Shown piece by piece: positions 35,981 through 44,743 of a stretch of 64,000 bases of DNA (its first letter is position 1; each line of letters begins with the position of its first letter). This stretch comes from Komarekiella delphini-convector SJRDD-AB1 (GTDB lineage Bacteria > Cyanobacteriota > Cyanobacteriia > Cyanobacteriales > Nostocaceae). Where the stretch lies: NCBI RefSeq assembly GCF_014831675.1, contig NZ_VJXY01000030.1:27160-91159 (forward strand). Direction: 5' to 3'. The notes below the pieces were generated by a model. That model had not been told where the DNA came from and did not search any database. It saw only the letters and a program-made list of their open reading frames with translations. Position numbers and translations under genes: made by a program.

Positions 35981-36241
35981 TTATTCATAAGCTTCTCGCC
36001 GATGAGCAATAGTAGTTACCATGACTTGATTTGTTCCATCATCAACTTGATAAATTACTCGATAGTCACCAATGCGATCGCGGTAATAACCTGCAAAGTC
36101 ACCTTTAAGAGGTTTAACATTAGGATGAAACCGAGGGTTTTGTTCTAGTTGCTCAAAGCACCTAGCAACCTTTTTGGCTAAAGCTTGGTCTGCTGTAGCA
36201 TAAATCTCCTCGGCTTTGGCAGATAACACAACGTTATACAT
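35981..36241 (-). CDS. RelE/ParE-family toxin
   Basis: 86 aa. MYNVVLSAKAEEIYATADQA, VKPLKGDFAGYYRDRIGDYR and VIYQVDDG fit the RelE/ParE fold with the conserved R-x-G-D-Y-R-V-I-Y segment and final H-R-R. It overlaps the antitoxin gene by 8 bp. Probably a ribosome-dependent mRNase or gyrase inhibitor (family inference). Confidence 0.88.
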   Translation of the reverse strand: MYNVVLSAKAEEIYATADQALAKKVARCFEQLEQNPRFHPNVKPLKGDFAGYYRDRIGDYRVIYQVDDGTNQVMVTTIAHRREAYE

Positions 36242-36464
36242 CAGACCGAATTGTTCTCCAGTTTTTTACCCGGCCTTCAGCAATATCTTTTTTACCCCTT
36301 TCAAAGGATTCAATAAATCCAGGGATATCAAGCAACTCTTGGGTAGCATCTTCACTTTCTTTATCTGTGAGATATGCTAAAAAATCAGCAACCAGTTCTA
36401 GGCGTTCAGAAGATAATCCATCTAGATATTGGTTGATTTGCTGACGAACTTCTGTGTTGTTCAT
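36234..36464 (-). CDS. Antitoxin for the RelE-like toxin
   Basis: 76 aa. EVRQQINQYLDGLSSERLEL, VADFLAYLTDKESEDATQEL and the acidic/aromatic tail (ERGKKDIAEGRVKNWRTI) are typical of small cyanobacterial antitoxins encoded just before RelE. The 8-bp overlap with the toxin indicates coupling. Confidence 0.8.
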   Translation of the reverse strand: MNNTEVRQQINQYLDGLSSERLELVADFLAYLTDKESEDATQELLDIPGFIESFERGKKDIAEGRVKNWRTIRSDV

Positions 36465-36479
36465 ATTTTCACCGCTCTT

Positions 36480-39400
36480 TTACTTCTCTAATTGTGCCAA
36501 CTTCTTCTGAGCATACTCCCGCACTTGCTCATCTGGGTCATTTTTGGCTCTGTCGCGTAACATTGGTAAAGTCTGGGGATGCTGAGGAAATTGCTTGATA
36601 ATTATCTCTAGTGCAATGCGCCGAGGGTTGGGGTTATAGGGAGGATCATGGCTATCCTTAAAGGAGTCATCAACGGCGCACTGGTAGTAGATGTCAAACA
36701 AATCAGCATAATATTTAAAGTGTTTAGCTAATTCTTCGACTGCTACACGTCGCACATACCAGTTATCATCCTGGGTAGCGCGTTCTTTGAGGATGGATTT
36801 AGTGTCGGGATCATCTTTGAAATTTTGAGCTAATTCTTCTACTGCTGTACCTCGCACATAGTTATCATCCTTGGTAGCGCGTTCTTTGAGGATGGATTTA
36901 GTGTCGGGATCATCTTTGAAATTTTGGGCTAATTCTTCTACTGCTGCACCTCGCACATAGTTGTTATCATCCTGGGTAGCGAGTGCTTTGAGGATGGATT
37001 TGGTGTCGGGGTCATATTTGAAGTTCTGAGCTAATTTTTGGACTGCTAAACCTCGGACATCTTCGTTATCATCTTGGGTAGCGCGTTCTTTGAGGATGGA
37101 TTTGGTTTCGGGGTCATCTTTGAAGTTCTGAGCTAATTTTTGGACTGCTGTACGTCGCACATCGTTGTCATCATCTTGGGTAGCGCGTTCTTTGAGAATG
37201 GATTTGGTGTCGGGGTCATCTTTGAAGTTCTGGGCTAATTCTTGTACTGCTATACGTCGAACATACCAGTTATCATCCTTGGTAGCGCGTTCTTTGAGCC
37301 AGGTTTTGGTGTCGGGATCATCTTTGAAGTTCTGGGCTAATTCTTGGACTGCTAGAAGTTGCACGCTTGGGCTATCATCCTTGTTAGTGCGTTCTTTGAG
37401 CCAGGTTTCGGTGTTGGGGTCATCTTTGAAATTCTGGGCTAATTCTTGGACTGCTACACCTCGGACATCTTCGTTATCATCCTTGGTAGCACGTTCTTTA
37501 AGGATGGATTTGATGTCGGAGTCATCTTTGAAGTTCTGGGCTAATTCTTGGACTACTGCACGTCGCACATACCAGTTATCATCCTTGGTAACGCGTTCTT
37601 TGAGCCAGGTTTTGGTGTCGGGATCATCTTTGAAGTTCTGGGCTAATTCTTGGACTGCTAGAAGTTGTACGCTTGGACTATCATCTTTGGTAGCACGTTC
37701 TTTGAGGATGGATTTGGTATCGGGGTCATCTTTGAAGTTCTTGGCTAATTCTTGAACTGCTACACCTCGCACATCTTCGTTATCATCTTTGGTAGCACGT
37801 TCTTTAAGGATGGATTTGGTATCGGGGTCATCTTTGAAATTCTGGGTTAATTCTTCTACTGCTGTACATCGCACACTCGTATTATCATCCTGGGTAGAAC
37901 GTTCTTTCAGGATGGATTTGGTATCAGGGTCATCTTTGAAATTCTGGGCTAATTCTTGGACTGCTACACGTCGCACATACCAGCTATTATCATGGGTAGC
38001 ACGTTGTTTGAGCCAAGTTTTGGTGTCGAGGTCATCTTTGAAATTTTGGGCTAATTCTTGAACTGCTGCACGTCGCACACTGGCACTATCATCTTGAGTA
38101 GCGCGTTCTTTAAGCCAGGTTTTGGTATCAAGAGATTCTTGCCAAGTCGTTGCAATTGCTGTGACTGCTTGAGTGCGAATTTCTTGTGCTAGCTTAGTTT
38201 CTTCTTCATCGTGATAGAGGTCGTAATAGTACCAGAGATCATATTTAGTTAAGTCTTTGAGCTTGTCAAGTAATTGAATAGCTGTTGACGCGATCGCCAA
38301 ACGATTCCTCACCTCTACAAGACACTTAGCCGCTAAAAAAAGATTGACAAACTTTTCCTCTTCGCCATCTTGCATCATTAAATAATCAAGAATTTCCCCA
38401 ACAAATCTTGGTTCAATCATTCCCGCAATTAGCAGCAAGACTTCATGCCAACTTTCATCTTGCCAGTGTTTGCCAAAAACTTCATTCTTAAGTTCCTCAA
38501 GAGTCAGCGTTTGCGTTTCTTTAAACTGCCAGACAAACTCCCAAGCACAGAAATATTCTAAAAATGTCCGATGCACAAAAGCATAATAATCCGCACCCAG
38601 GAAACATAACATAAAGTTGCGAGTCCGCAGTTGATTAATCATCACCCGCGCAACTTCTCTGGGTTTATCAAATTCTATGGTTTTGAGATAATCAGTCAGA
38701 ACTTTGACTAAATCATTTTCATTAATCAAATTACCTGCCAAACCTTTATCACCAGTTTGCATAAGATAAGCAACCTGACGTAGCATTGCTTGTTTATCTT
38801 TATAATCAATCGTCTTCGGATCTAACCTCTTATCTTCCATCAAAGCGCGTTCCACATCCCATTGATGCAGCAGTACCCGCGATGCTTGATCGTAAAGTGT
38901 AGCTCTATCTCTTGGTAGCTCTTGATTACGATTAAGAATTGCCATCATCGTCAACAGCAGAGGATTTCCCGCCAATTCTGCAATAGATTTGGAAGCTGCA
39001 ATTCCTCTTTTTAGCCGTTCCCGTTTTCTCACTTTATCTACTGCATCGGTAAAAGTTAACTCATGCCAACGGTTGATAAAATCCTGAATTTGTTCTGAGT
39101 CTAAATCTTGTAATATAAAGTGGCGAAACTCAGCATTAAGCAATCGTTGCGGTTTATAGCCAATAATCCGAGAAGTGACAATTACCTGTATATCAGGATA
39201 GTCATTAGTAAAGCGATGAATATCAGTAATTACATCTTCTCGCTTACCAGGGTCAAATACCTCATCCAAACCATCAAACATCACTAAGGCATTACCAACT
39301 TTTAATTGTTTATCTAGTTCAAGCTGATTGAGATGATGAATTGCACCACTACATTTATGGAAGAATTCGAGAAAATTATTGCACTCTTTATCTTCCCGTC

Positions 39401-40406
39401 GCCGCATATAAGTGCGTAATTCAATTAGCAAGGGTATTGGTAATGAGATAACATTATTCAGTGGTGACTCAGCCCAATTCAAAGCCAGAAATTGCAACAA
39501 TGTAGACTTACCTGAACCAGGATCGCCCAAAATCACAATATATTTATAATCTTGCTTTTTATTGACAACATCTAAAACTGAACGGATCGGCTGTTCAAAA
39601 TAAACCCGTTTGTGGCGTTCTAATTCTTCTAATTCAACTGCTTCTAATTGCTCACTTTCTAGCAGCCGTCTCAGATGTTCTTTAGGCAGTTCGTGAACTT
39701 GTGGTAAAACTTGATGAGTTTCCCGGACATTTTGAGCAGTAAAAATCTGCCATAATTTCAGTTCGTTATAGGCATATCCGCTGGTATCTAAGCTATCTAA
39801 CTTGAGATTGCCATACCATTCGCGTATTCCCTCTTGATATTTAATTAAATTAAAATCTGGAACAATCCCAGCAATTTCTTTTGTATTGATTTCAATATCA
39901 GATAACTTTTGTAATTCTAGGATATGGTGTAATTCTTTTGAATCTAAAAGAAGTTCTTGGACTTGTGTTAAATACTGTTCTGTAATAGATTGCCAGTTAA
40001 ACTTAGATGGCAGAGGTTTTAATTGCAGCCTGTTCCAACTATCTTCTAGGGTTTTAGCGTCTAGAGATTCACAATTAATATCAAAAGCCCTACCAAGAAT
40101 TTCTGTAACCGACTTATCGCTAATAAATTTTTTGATGTCTTTGGTATACTCTTTAATCTCAGTTTCAGCAAGTTTGCAACGAACCTTTAACTGCTGCTGC
40201 ATGAGTTGCAAAAATTCCTTTAACGCTTTACCAGCAGCAATTTCTATATCTTCCTTCTTAAGTTTCTGGAAAATCTTGCCAGGGATGCCTTTTAATAAAT
40301 CTTTAGCCCAATCTTTAGCAGCATCCTTGGCTAAGTCTTCCAAAATGGGTTTAAAAATCAACCCGGCGGCCTGAGTTACACCCCATAAAAATAACCAGTC
40401 CAGCAT
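36480..40406 (-). CDS. NACHT NTPase with C-terminal HEAT repeats
   Basis: 1308 aa from the ATG at 40406 (MLDWLFLWGVTQAAGLIFKP); 14 upstream codons in frame are less likely. An N-terminal helical region (1-150) precedes a linker and the NACHT domain: Walker A LGDPGSGKST near residue 290, Walker B LVMFDGLDEV near 377, VIVTSRIIGYKP and LAGNPLLLTMMAIL. A helical region with FVHRTFLEYFCAWEF follows. From about residue 777 there are 13 near-identical 34-residue HEAT-like units. NACHT proteins of this shape include antiphage NLR-like sensors. It lies beside toxin-antitoxin genes, supporting a defence role (inference). Confidence 0.92.
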   Translation of the reverse strand: MLDWLFLWGVTQAAGLIFKPILEDLAKDAAKDWAKDLLKGIPGKIFQKLKKEDIEIAAGKALKEFLQLMQQQLKVRCKLAETEIKEYTKDIKKFISDKSVTEILGRAFDINCESLDAKTLEDSWNRLQLKPLPSKFNWQSITEQYLTQVQELLLDSKELHHILELQKLSDIEINTKEIAGIVPDFNLIKYQEGIREWYGNLKLDSLDTSGYAYNELKLWQIFTAQNVRETHQVLPQVHELPKEHLRRLLESEQLEAVELEELERHKRVYFEQPIRSVLDVVNKKQDYKYIVILGDPGSGKSTLLQFLALNWAESPLNNVISLPIPLLIELRTYMRRREDKECNNFLEFFHKCSGAIHHLNQLELDKQLKVGNALVMFDGLDEVFDPGKREDVITDIHRFTNDYPDIQVIVTSRIIGYKPQRLLNAEFRHFILQDLDSEQIQDFINRWHELTFTDAVDKVRKRERLKRGIAASKSIAELAGNPLLLTMMAILNRNQELPRDRATLYDQASRVLLHQWDVERALMEDKRLDPKTIDYKDKQAMLRQVAYLMQTGDKGLAGNLINENDLVKVLTDYLKTIEFDKPREVARVMINQLRTRNFMLCFLGADYYAFVHRTFLEYFCAWEFVWQFKETQTLTLEELKNEVFGKHWQDESWHEVLLLIAGMIEPRFVGEILDYLMMQDGEEEKFVNLFLAAKCLVEVRNRLAIASTAIQLLDKLKDLTKYDLWYYYDLYHDEEETKLAQEIRTQAVTAIATTWQESLDTKTWLKERATQDDSASVRRAAVQELAQNFKDDLDTKTWLKQRATHDNSWYVRRVAVQELAQNFKDDPDTKSILKERSTQDDNTSVRCTAVEELTQNFKDDPDTKSILKERATKDDNEDVRGVAVQELAKNFKDDPDTKSILKERATKDDSPSVQLLAVQELAQNFKDDPDTKTWLKERVTKDDNWYVRRAVVQELAQNFKDDSDIKSILKERATKDDNEDVRGVAVQELAQNFKDDPNTETWLKERTNKDDSPSVQLLAVQELAQNFKDDPDTKTWLKERATKDDNWYVRRIAVQELAQNFKDDPDTKSILKERATQDDDNDVRRTAVQKLAQNFKDDPETKSILKERATQDDNEDVRGLAVQKLAQNFKYDPDTKSILKALATQDDNNYVRGAAVEELAQNFKDDPDTKSILKERATKDDNYVRGTAVEELAQNFKDDPDTKSILKERATQDDNWYVRRVAVEELAKHFKYYADLFDIYYQCAVDDSFKDSHDPPYNPNPRRIALEIIIKQFPQHPQTLPMLRDRAKNDPDEQVREYAQKKLAQLEK
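36756..38078 (-). repeat. Thirteen 102-bp coding repeats (HEAT units) in the NACHT gene
   Basis: Consensus VRRVAVQELAQNFKDDPDTK then SILKERATQDDNWY (34 aa). One unit lacks a codon (DDN-Y, near 36860), so the array is 1323 bp. Two three-unit blocks share the variant order SPS-NWY-N(E)D; gctagaagtt occurs at 37351 and 37657, exactly 306 bp apart. Confidence 0.93.
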
Positions 40407-40538
40407 AATACTCGCGTTTATTGAAATTGTGACTACGAGTATATACACTAGCTTGGGTAATGTTTCTGAATTTCAGAGTTATTGCTGAAATATCACAGGA
40501 AAAAACCCGACGACTGGAAGTCGCGGCTAAAAGAACAA

Positions 40539-40556
40539 AACCCGCCTGCGCGGGTT
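40539..40556 (-). terminator. Terminator of the quinone-oxidoreductase-like gene
   Basis: AACCCGC / GCGGGTT, 7-bp perfect stem with a 4-nt loop. On the minus strand it is followed by TTGTTCTTTT. It lies downstream of the stop at 40614. Confidence 0.6.
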
Positions 40557-40613
40557 GGAAATGCTGAATCTTTCATCAGTCTGCGTAGATATTCGTTTGT
40601 ATAGCGGCGAATT

Positions 40614-41567
40614 CTATTGGTTTGGGCTGGTAACTGCGATCGCAATTTTCCCCACTGCACGCTCGGTTTCGCTATAAGTATGAGCCGCCGCTAATTCTTG
40701 TAAGGGATATGTGCGATCAATCACTGCGCGAATTTTGCCCGCCTCAATCAAATCTTTAAGATAAACCAAATCTTGAGTGTTAGGTCTTTCAAGGATAAAT
40801 TTAGCTTTTTGACCAGGAATAAAAGCTGTTAAGATACCCTGCACAAAGATTTCGGGCGTTGGCAGAGTTGTGATATAAATTCCAGTAGGTTTGAGGACTC
40901 GTTTACTGGTAGAGAGCGATCGCTTGCCAACCACATCAAAAACAATATCGTACTGCGCTGCACCCTCAGTAAAATCTTGTTGCGTATAGTCAATGAGATA
41001 ATCTGCTCCCAGAGATTTCACCAAATCCAAGTTTTTAGTACTGCTAACTCCCGTCACCACTGCTCCTAAAGCTTTAGCAATTTGCACTGCAAAAATCCCC
41101 ACACCCCCCGCAGCACCATTAATCAAGACGGTTTGTCCTGCTTGAATATTCCCCTGATCTCGCAGGGCTTGCAAAGCCGTAAGCGCTGCTAAAGGCACAG
41201 TCGCAGCTTCTTCATAAGATAGATTCGTTGGTTTGAGAGCCACCAAGTTTTCTGGAACGGCTGCAAATTCGGCGTAACCTCCTCCAGGTAAGCTAGTACT
41301 GCCATAGATAGCATCCCCTGGCTTAAAGCGTGTGACACCAGAGCCGACTGCTACGACTTCTCCCGCCACATCAAACCCCAGAATCTTCGGGAATTTGCTG
41401 CCGGTAATCAAACTCAACATCCCTTGGCGAATTTTCCAATCAACGGGATTAACGCTACTGGCACGAACTTTCACAAGTAACTGGGTTGGCTCAATTTTCG
41501 GCTGCTCCACGTCTTCATAGTGCAACACCTCAGCCGGCCCATACCGACGGATAACGACTGCTTTCAT
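40614..41567 (-). CDS. NAD(P)-dependent zinc-less alcohol dehydrogenase / quinone oxidoreductase
   Basis: 317 aa. An MDR-family enzyme: the N-terminal GroES-like domain (VRASSVNPVDWKIRQGM) and the nucleotide-binding motif INGAAGGVGIFAVQIAKALGA. The zinc-ligand Cys/His cluster is absent, so it belongs to the zinc-independent quinone oxidoreductase-like branch. The substrate is unknown. It is divergent from nifB with a spacer of over 1.1 kb and is probably unrelated to nitrogen fixation. Confidence 0.92.
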   Translation of the reverse strand: MKAVVIRRYGPAEVLHYEDVEQPKIEPTQLLVKVRASSVNPVDWKIRQGMLSLITGSKFPKILGFDVAGEVVAVGSGVTRFKPGDAIYGSTSLPGGGYAEFAAVPENLVALKPTNLSYEEAATVPLAALTALQALRDQGNIQAGQTVLINGAAGGVGIFAVQIAKALGAVVTGVSSTKNLDLVKSLGADYLIDYTQQDFTEGAAQYDIVFDVVGKRSLSTSKRVLKPTGIYITTLPTPEIFVQGILTAFIPGQKAKFILERPNTQDLVYLKDLIEAGKIRAVIDRTYPLQELAAAHTYSETERAVGKIAIAVTSPNQ

Positions 41568-42695
41568 CGCATTCCTCCTGCTACCCTGTTTGACTCACAC
41601 AACTTAGACAGCCTGTTTTTTCTGATAAATCTAGTCTAGCGATGTCTACGACGGGCTACGCCTACACTAAGGTTTGTAGTGAGCAATTCAGAAAATTCAT
41701 TGCGTAGTTTACCGCCGTAGGCATCGCTCAATCATGTTAGATTGTAGTTTGTTGTTTCTCTCAAACACAAAATCCGAGACTTTACTATCCATCTCCTCAT
41801 TGTGGGAATGAAAAAAAAGAATTGAAAAGTTAAATTTTTTGAAAAACATGTGCAGCAACACATCTATTTTCACAAACCTGCATGGCTTGCCAGATAAGAC
41901 TTAGAACCATAATTGAATATCATTGTCAAAGCAAAAATTAAAAAAATATGAATTGCATTTTTACCCTCAAAAAAATGATATGTTAGATACAGAATTGAAT
42001 TTCGCACGTTTCTGGAGTAGAACGATATAGACTACTCCAGATTTTTCACCCTCAAATCCTTGCCATTTATTGGTTTTGAAAAAATTTGAGGTCAATCTGA
42101 GTACACATTGAAATAACCCAAACCCAGATTCAAGTTAGTTAAAGTCCTTGCTGGGATGGGATTGTGGCTGAGTACAGATAAATCCTGAACCCCTATCTAT
42201 AAACACTAGAACCCCAACCAAAAAATACTAGAACCCCTACCCAAAAAATAAATTTTTAATTCTTGTAATACTTGAAGAATTAGGGTTTTTATTGCTTGAG
42301 TACAAGCGTAATAAATCCAATAAATTCTATCCTAGATAGACGCATCGCCGACCTTGAGGACGGCTGATATAAATCTTATATCGCCAATCACCTAACGCTC
42401 TGGCAAACACCAGCAGCTAAAAGTGAGTGGAGGGATGAGATAGCACCATGCCTGAAGTGAATGGAAGTCGCGGCTTTACACATATAGTTCTACCCAAGAC
42501 CCAACCGTTGACACACACCAGCAGAACCTCAATGATTTTATCGCCTGCCCTACTATGTAATTAGCCGCCCTCATCAGGCATCTTTGCTTTAGTAGGCAGC
42601 GTGGGTATAAGACGCGGCTTCAATTCCTAGGCACAGACAATAGCAACAACATCTCCCACAGTGGCAGCCAGTCCACCGACCTTTTGCGAAATTCA
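41568..42695. promoter_or_regulatory. Long nifB upstream region
   Basis: 1128 bp without a gene. Dispersed repeat text lies at 41641-41672 and 41700-41735. From 42097 it holds three (C/T)TGAGTACA boxes (42097, 42168, 42296) and two ACTAG(N)ACCCC boxes (42205, 42227). GATATA at 42366 would put the leader at about 310-330 nt. Heptamer-like ccaaaaaata/ccccaacc text also occurs. Confidence 0.6.
42205..42371 (+). promoter_or_regulatory. nifB promoter module, matching that of nifP
   Basis: ACTAGAACCCC at 42205 and 42227 (22 bp apart), TTGAGTACAA at 42296-42305, and GATATA at 42366, exactly 70 bp from the start of TTGAGTACAA. The nifP module has the same order and the same 22- and 70-bp spacings; the gap between the ACTAG and GAGTACA boxes differs by 11 bp (69 versus 58), about one helical turn. 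Likely a binding site for a shared nif activator such as CnfR (inference). Confidence 0.72.
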
Positions 42696-44150
42696 ATGAC
42701 ATCACCGTCTACACGACTCCTCACCTCCCCCGCTACGGAATCGACGACAACCCCAGCAAAATCAGGTGGTTGCGGCTGCGACAGCAACAGCAGCGCCACC
42801 GTGGAAAGGGATGAAAAGCTCCAAGAACGCATTGCTAAACATCCCTGCTACAGCGAAGACGCCCATCACCACTACGCTCGGATGCACGTTGCAGTTGCCC
42901 CAGCCTGTAATATTCAATGCAACTATTGCAATCGTAAATATGACTGCGCTAACGAAAGTCGCCCTGGAGTGGTTAGCGAGTTATTAACACCAGAAGAAGC
43001 AGCACACAAAGCTTTGGTAATTGCTGGTAAGATTCCTCAAATGACAGTTGTGGGAATTGCTGGCCCTGGCGACCCATTGGCAAACCCAGAAAAGACATTC
43101 CGCACATTTGAGTTGATTGCAGACAAAGCACCGGATATCAAGCTTTGTTTATCAACCAACGGTTTAATGCTGACCGAACACATCGATCGCATTAAACAAT
43201 TAAATATAGATCACGTTACGATCACTCTAAACACCATCGACCCAGAAATCGGCGCACAGATTTATTCTTGGGTTCACTACAAGCGTAAGCGTTATAGAGG
43301 CGTTGAAGGAGCCAAGATTCTGCTCGAAAAGCAGATGGAAGGATTGCAAGCCCTTAAAGAAGCAGACATCTTGTGCAAGGTTAACTCGGTGATGATTCCG
43401 GGAATTAACGACCAGCACTTGGTTGAAGTGAATAAATTCATTCGTGAGAATGGGGCATTTTTGCACAACATCATGCCGCTGATTTCTGCACCAGAACATG
43501 GCACACACTTCGGCTTAAATGGTCAGCGCGGCCCTTCAAATAAGGAACTCAAAGAAGTTCAAGACAATTGCTCCGGCAACATGAAAATGATGCGCCATTG
43601 CCGTCAGTGTCGAGCCGATGCAGTTGGATTATTGGGAGAAGACCGCAGCCAGGAATTTAGCAAAGATAAATTCTTGGAAATGTCTCCAGAATATGACCTC
43701 GAAAAGCGCGCCAGTGTACATCAAGGTATTGAGAAGTTTAAAGAAGAACTTAAAGTAGCCAAAGAGAAGGCGCTAGTCGGCAAGAAATTTGCCAACAATC
43801 CGAAAGTCCTAGTTGCAGTAGCAACCAAAGGCGGCGGATTAGTTAACCAGCACTTCGGTCATGCCAAGGAATTCCAAATTTACGAAGTAGAAGGCAACGA
43901 AGTTCGCTTTGTCAGTCACCGCAAGATTGACCAGTATTGTCAAGGTGGATACGGTGAAGAAGCCACTTTTGAGCATATTATGAAAGCGATCGCAGATTGC
44001 AAAGCAGTTTTGGTTTCCAAGATTGGCAACTGTCCCCAAGAAAAATTGCAAGAAGCTGGCATACAGACTATTGAAGCTTACGACGTAATTGAAAAGGTTG
44101 CTTTGGAGTTTTACGAGCAATACGTAGAAGGACTGGGTAATAAGGACTAG
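42696..44150 (+). CDS. nifB: Nitrogenase FeMo-cofactor biosynthesis protein NifB
   Basis: 484 aa from the ATG at 42696; a TTG at 42684 is also in frame. NifB is a radical SAM enzyme that builds NifB-co (the 8Fe core with carbide). The SAM cluster Cys are in [26 protein letters not shown] and L-S-T-N-G-L-M-L follow in the barrel; Cys in [16 protein letters not shown] bind further clusters. A C-terminal NifX-like domain starts at [20 protein letters not shown]. It heads nifB-fdxN-nifS-nifU. Confidence 0.97.
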   Translation: MTSPSTRLLTSPATESTTTPAKSGGCGCDSNSSATVERDEKLQERIAKHPCYSEDAHHHYARMHVAVAPACNIQCNYCNRKYDCANESRPGVVSELLTPEEAAHKALVIAGKIPQMTVVGIAGPGDPLANPEKTFRTFELIADKAPDIKLCLSTNGLMLTEHIDRIKQLNIDHVTITLNTIDPEIGAQIYSWVHYKRKRYRGVEGAKILLEKQMEGLQALKEADILCKVNSVMIPGINDQHLVEVNKFIRENGAFLHNIMPLISAPEHGTHFGLNGQRGPSNKELKEVQDNCSGNMKMMRHCRQCRADAVGLLGEDRSQEFSKDKFLEMSPEYDLEKRASVHQGIEKFKEELKVAKEKALVGKKFANNPKVLVAVATKGGGLVNQHFGHAKEFQIYEVEGNEVRFVSHRKIDQYCQGGYGEEATFEHIMKAIADCKAVLVSKIGNCPQEKLQEAGIQTIEAYDVIEKVALEFYEQYVEGLGNKD

Positions 44151-44265
44151 GGACTGGGGACTAGGGATTAGGGATTGGGGACTGGGAATTTCAACACCCA
44201 ATACCAATCCCCAATACCCAATACCCAGTACCCAATCCTCAATACCCAATAACCAAAAAAGGAGA
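44140..44265. repeat. STRR tract nifB-fdxN
   Basis: Heptamers GGGACTA/GGGATTG (44153-44190) followed by CAATACC/CCCAATA (44195-44255). The two halves are partly complementary, so the transcript can fold into a long hairpin inside the nifB operon. Confidence 0.8.
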
Positions 44266-44271
44266 ATAATC

Positions 44272-44628
44272 ATGGCTTACAAAATTATTACTAGCCAATG
44301 TATTTCCTGCAATCTCTGTTTGTCTGTCTGTCCTACTAATGCAATTAAGGTAGTTGACGGACAGCACTGGATTGACCCTGAACTTTGCACAAACTGCGTT
44401 GGTAGTATTCATACTGTGCCTCAGTGTAAAGCTGGTTGTCCCACCTGTAATGGTTGCGTCAATCAGTCCAGCGATTATTGGGAAGGCTGGTTTGCCAATT
44501 ACAACCGTGTAGTTGCGAAGTTAACAAATAAACAAGATTACTGGGAAAATTGGTTTCAATGTTATTCCCAGAAATATGCTGAGCAGTTGCAAAAGCGTCA
44601 ACACCATGCAGTGGCAGCAGAAGCTTGA
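44272..44628 (+). CDS. fdxN: Bacterial-type 2[4Fe-4S] ferredoxin FdxN
   Basis: 118 aa. Two cluster motifs: C-I-S-C-N-L-C-L-S-V-C-P and C-T-N-C-V-G...C-K-A-G-C-P-T-C-N-G-C. The acidic/basic C-terminal tail continues to QKRQQHHAVAAEA. FdxN serves as an electron carrier to nitrogenase or for NifB. In Anabaena PCC 7120 this gene is interrupted by a 55-kb excision element; here it is whole. SD AGGAG lies 8 bases upstream of the ATG. Confidence 0.95.
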   Translation: MAYKIITSQCISCNLCLSVCPTNAIKVVDGQHWIDPELCTNCVGSIHTVPQCKAGCPTCNGCVNQSSDYWEGWFANYNRVVAKLTNKQDYWENWFQCYSQKYAEQLQKRQHHAVAAEA

Positions 44629-44743
44629 TTAAGATTCAAAAGTTAAACGGCAAGGGGTAAAGGTTAAAGGACACTGGTAATTATCCCCTTTCCCCCTTCC
44701 CCATTCCCAAATTCTTGGTTCTTGTGAAATCAAATTGGAAACA

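Noticed and set aside
37165-37755. Plus-strand 196-codon open frame opposite the NACHT gene
   Set aside because: It is the mirror of the 102-bp HEAT repeats, whose length is divisible by three; it has no ribosome binding site or recognisable protein pattern.
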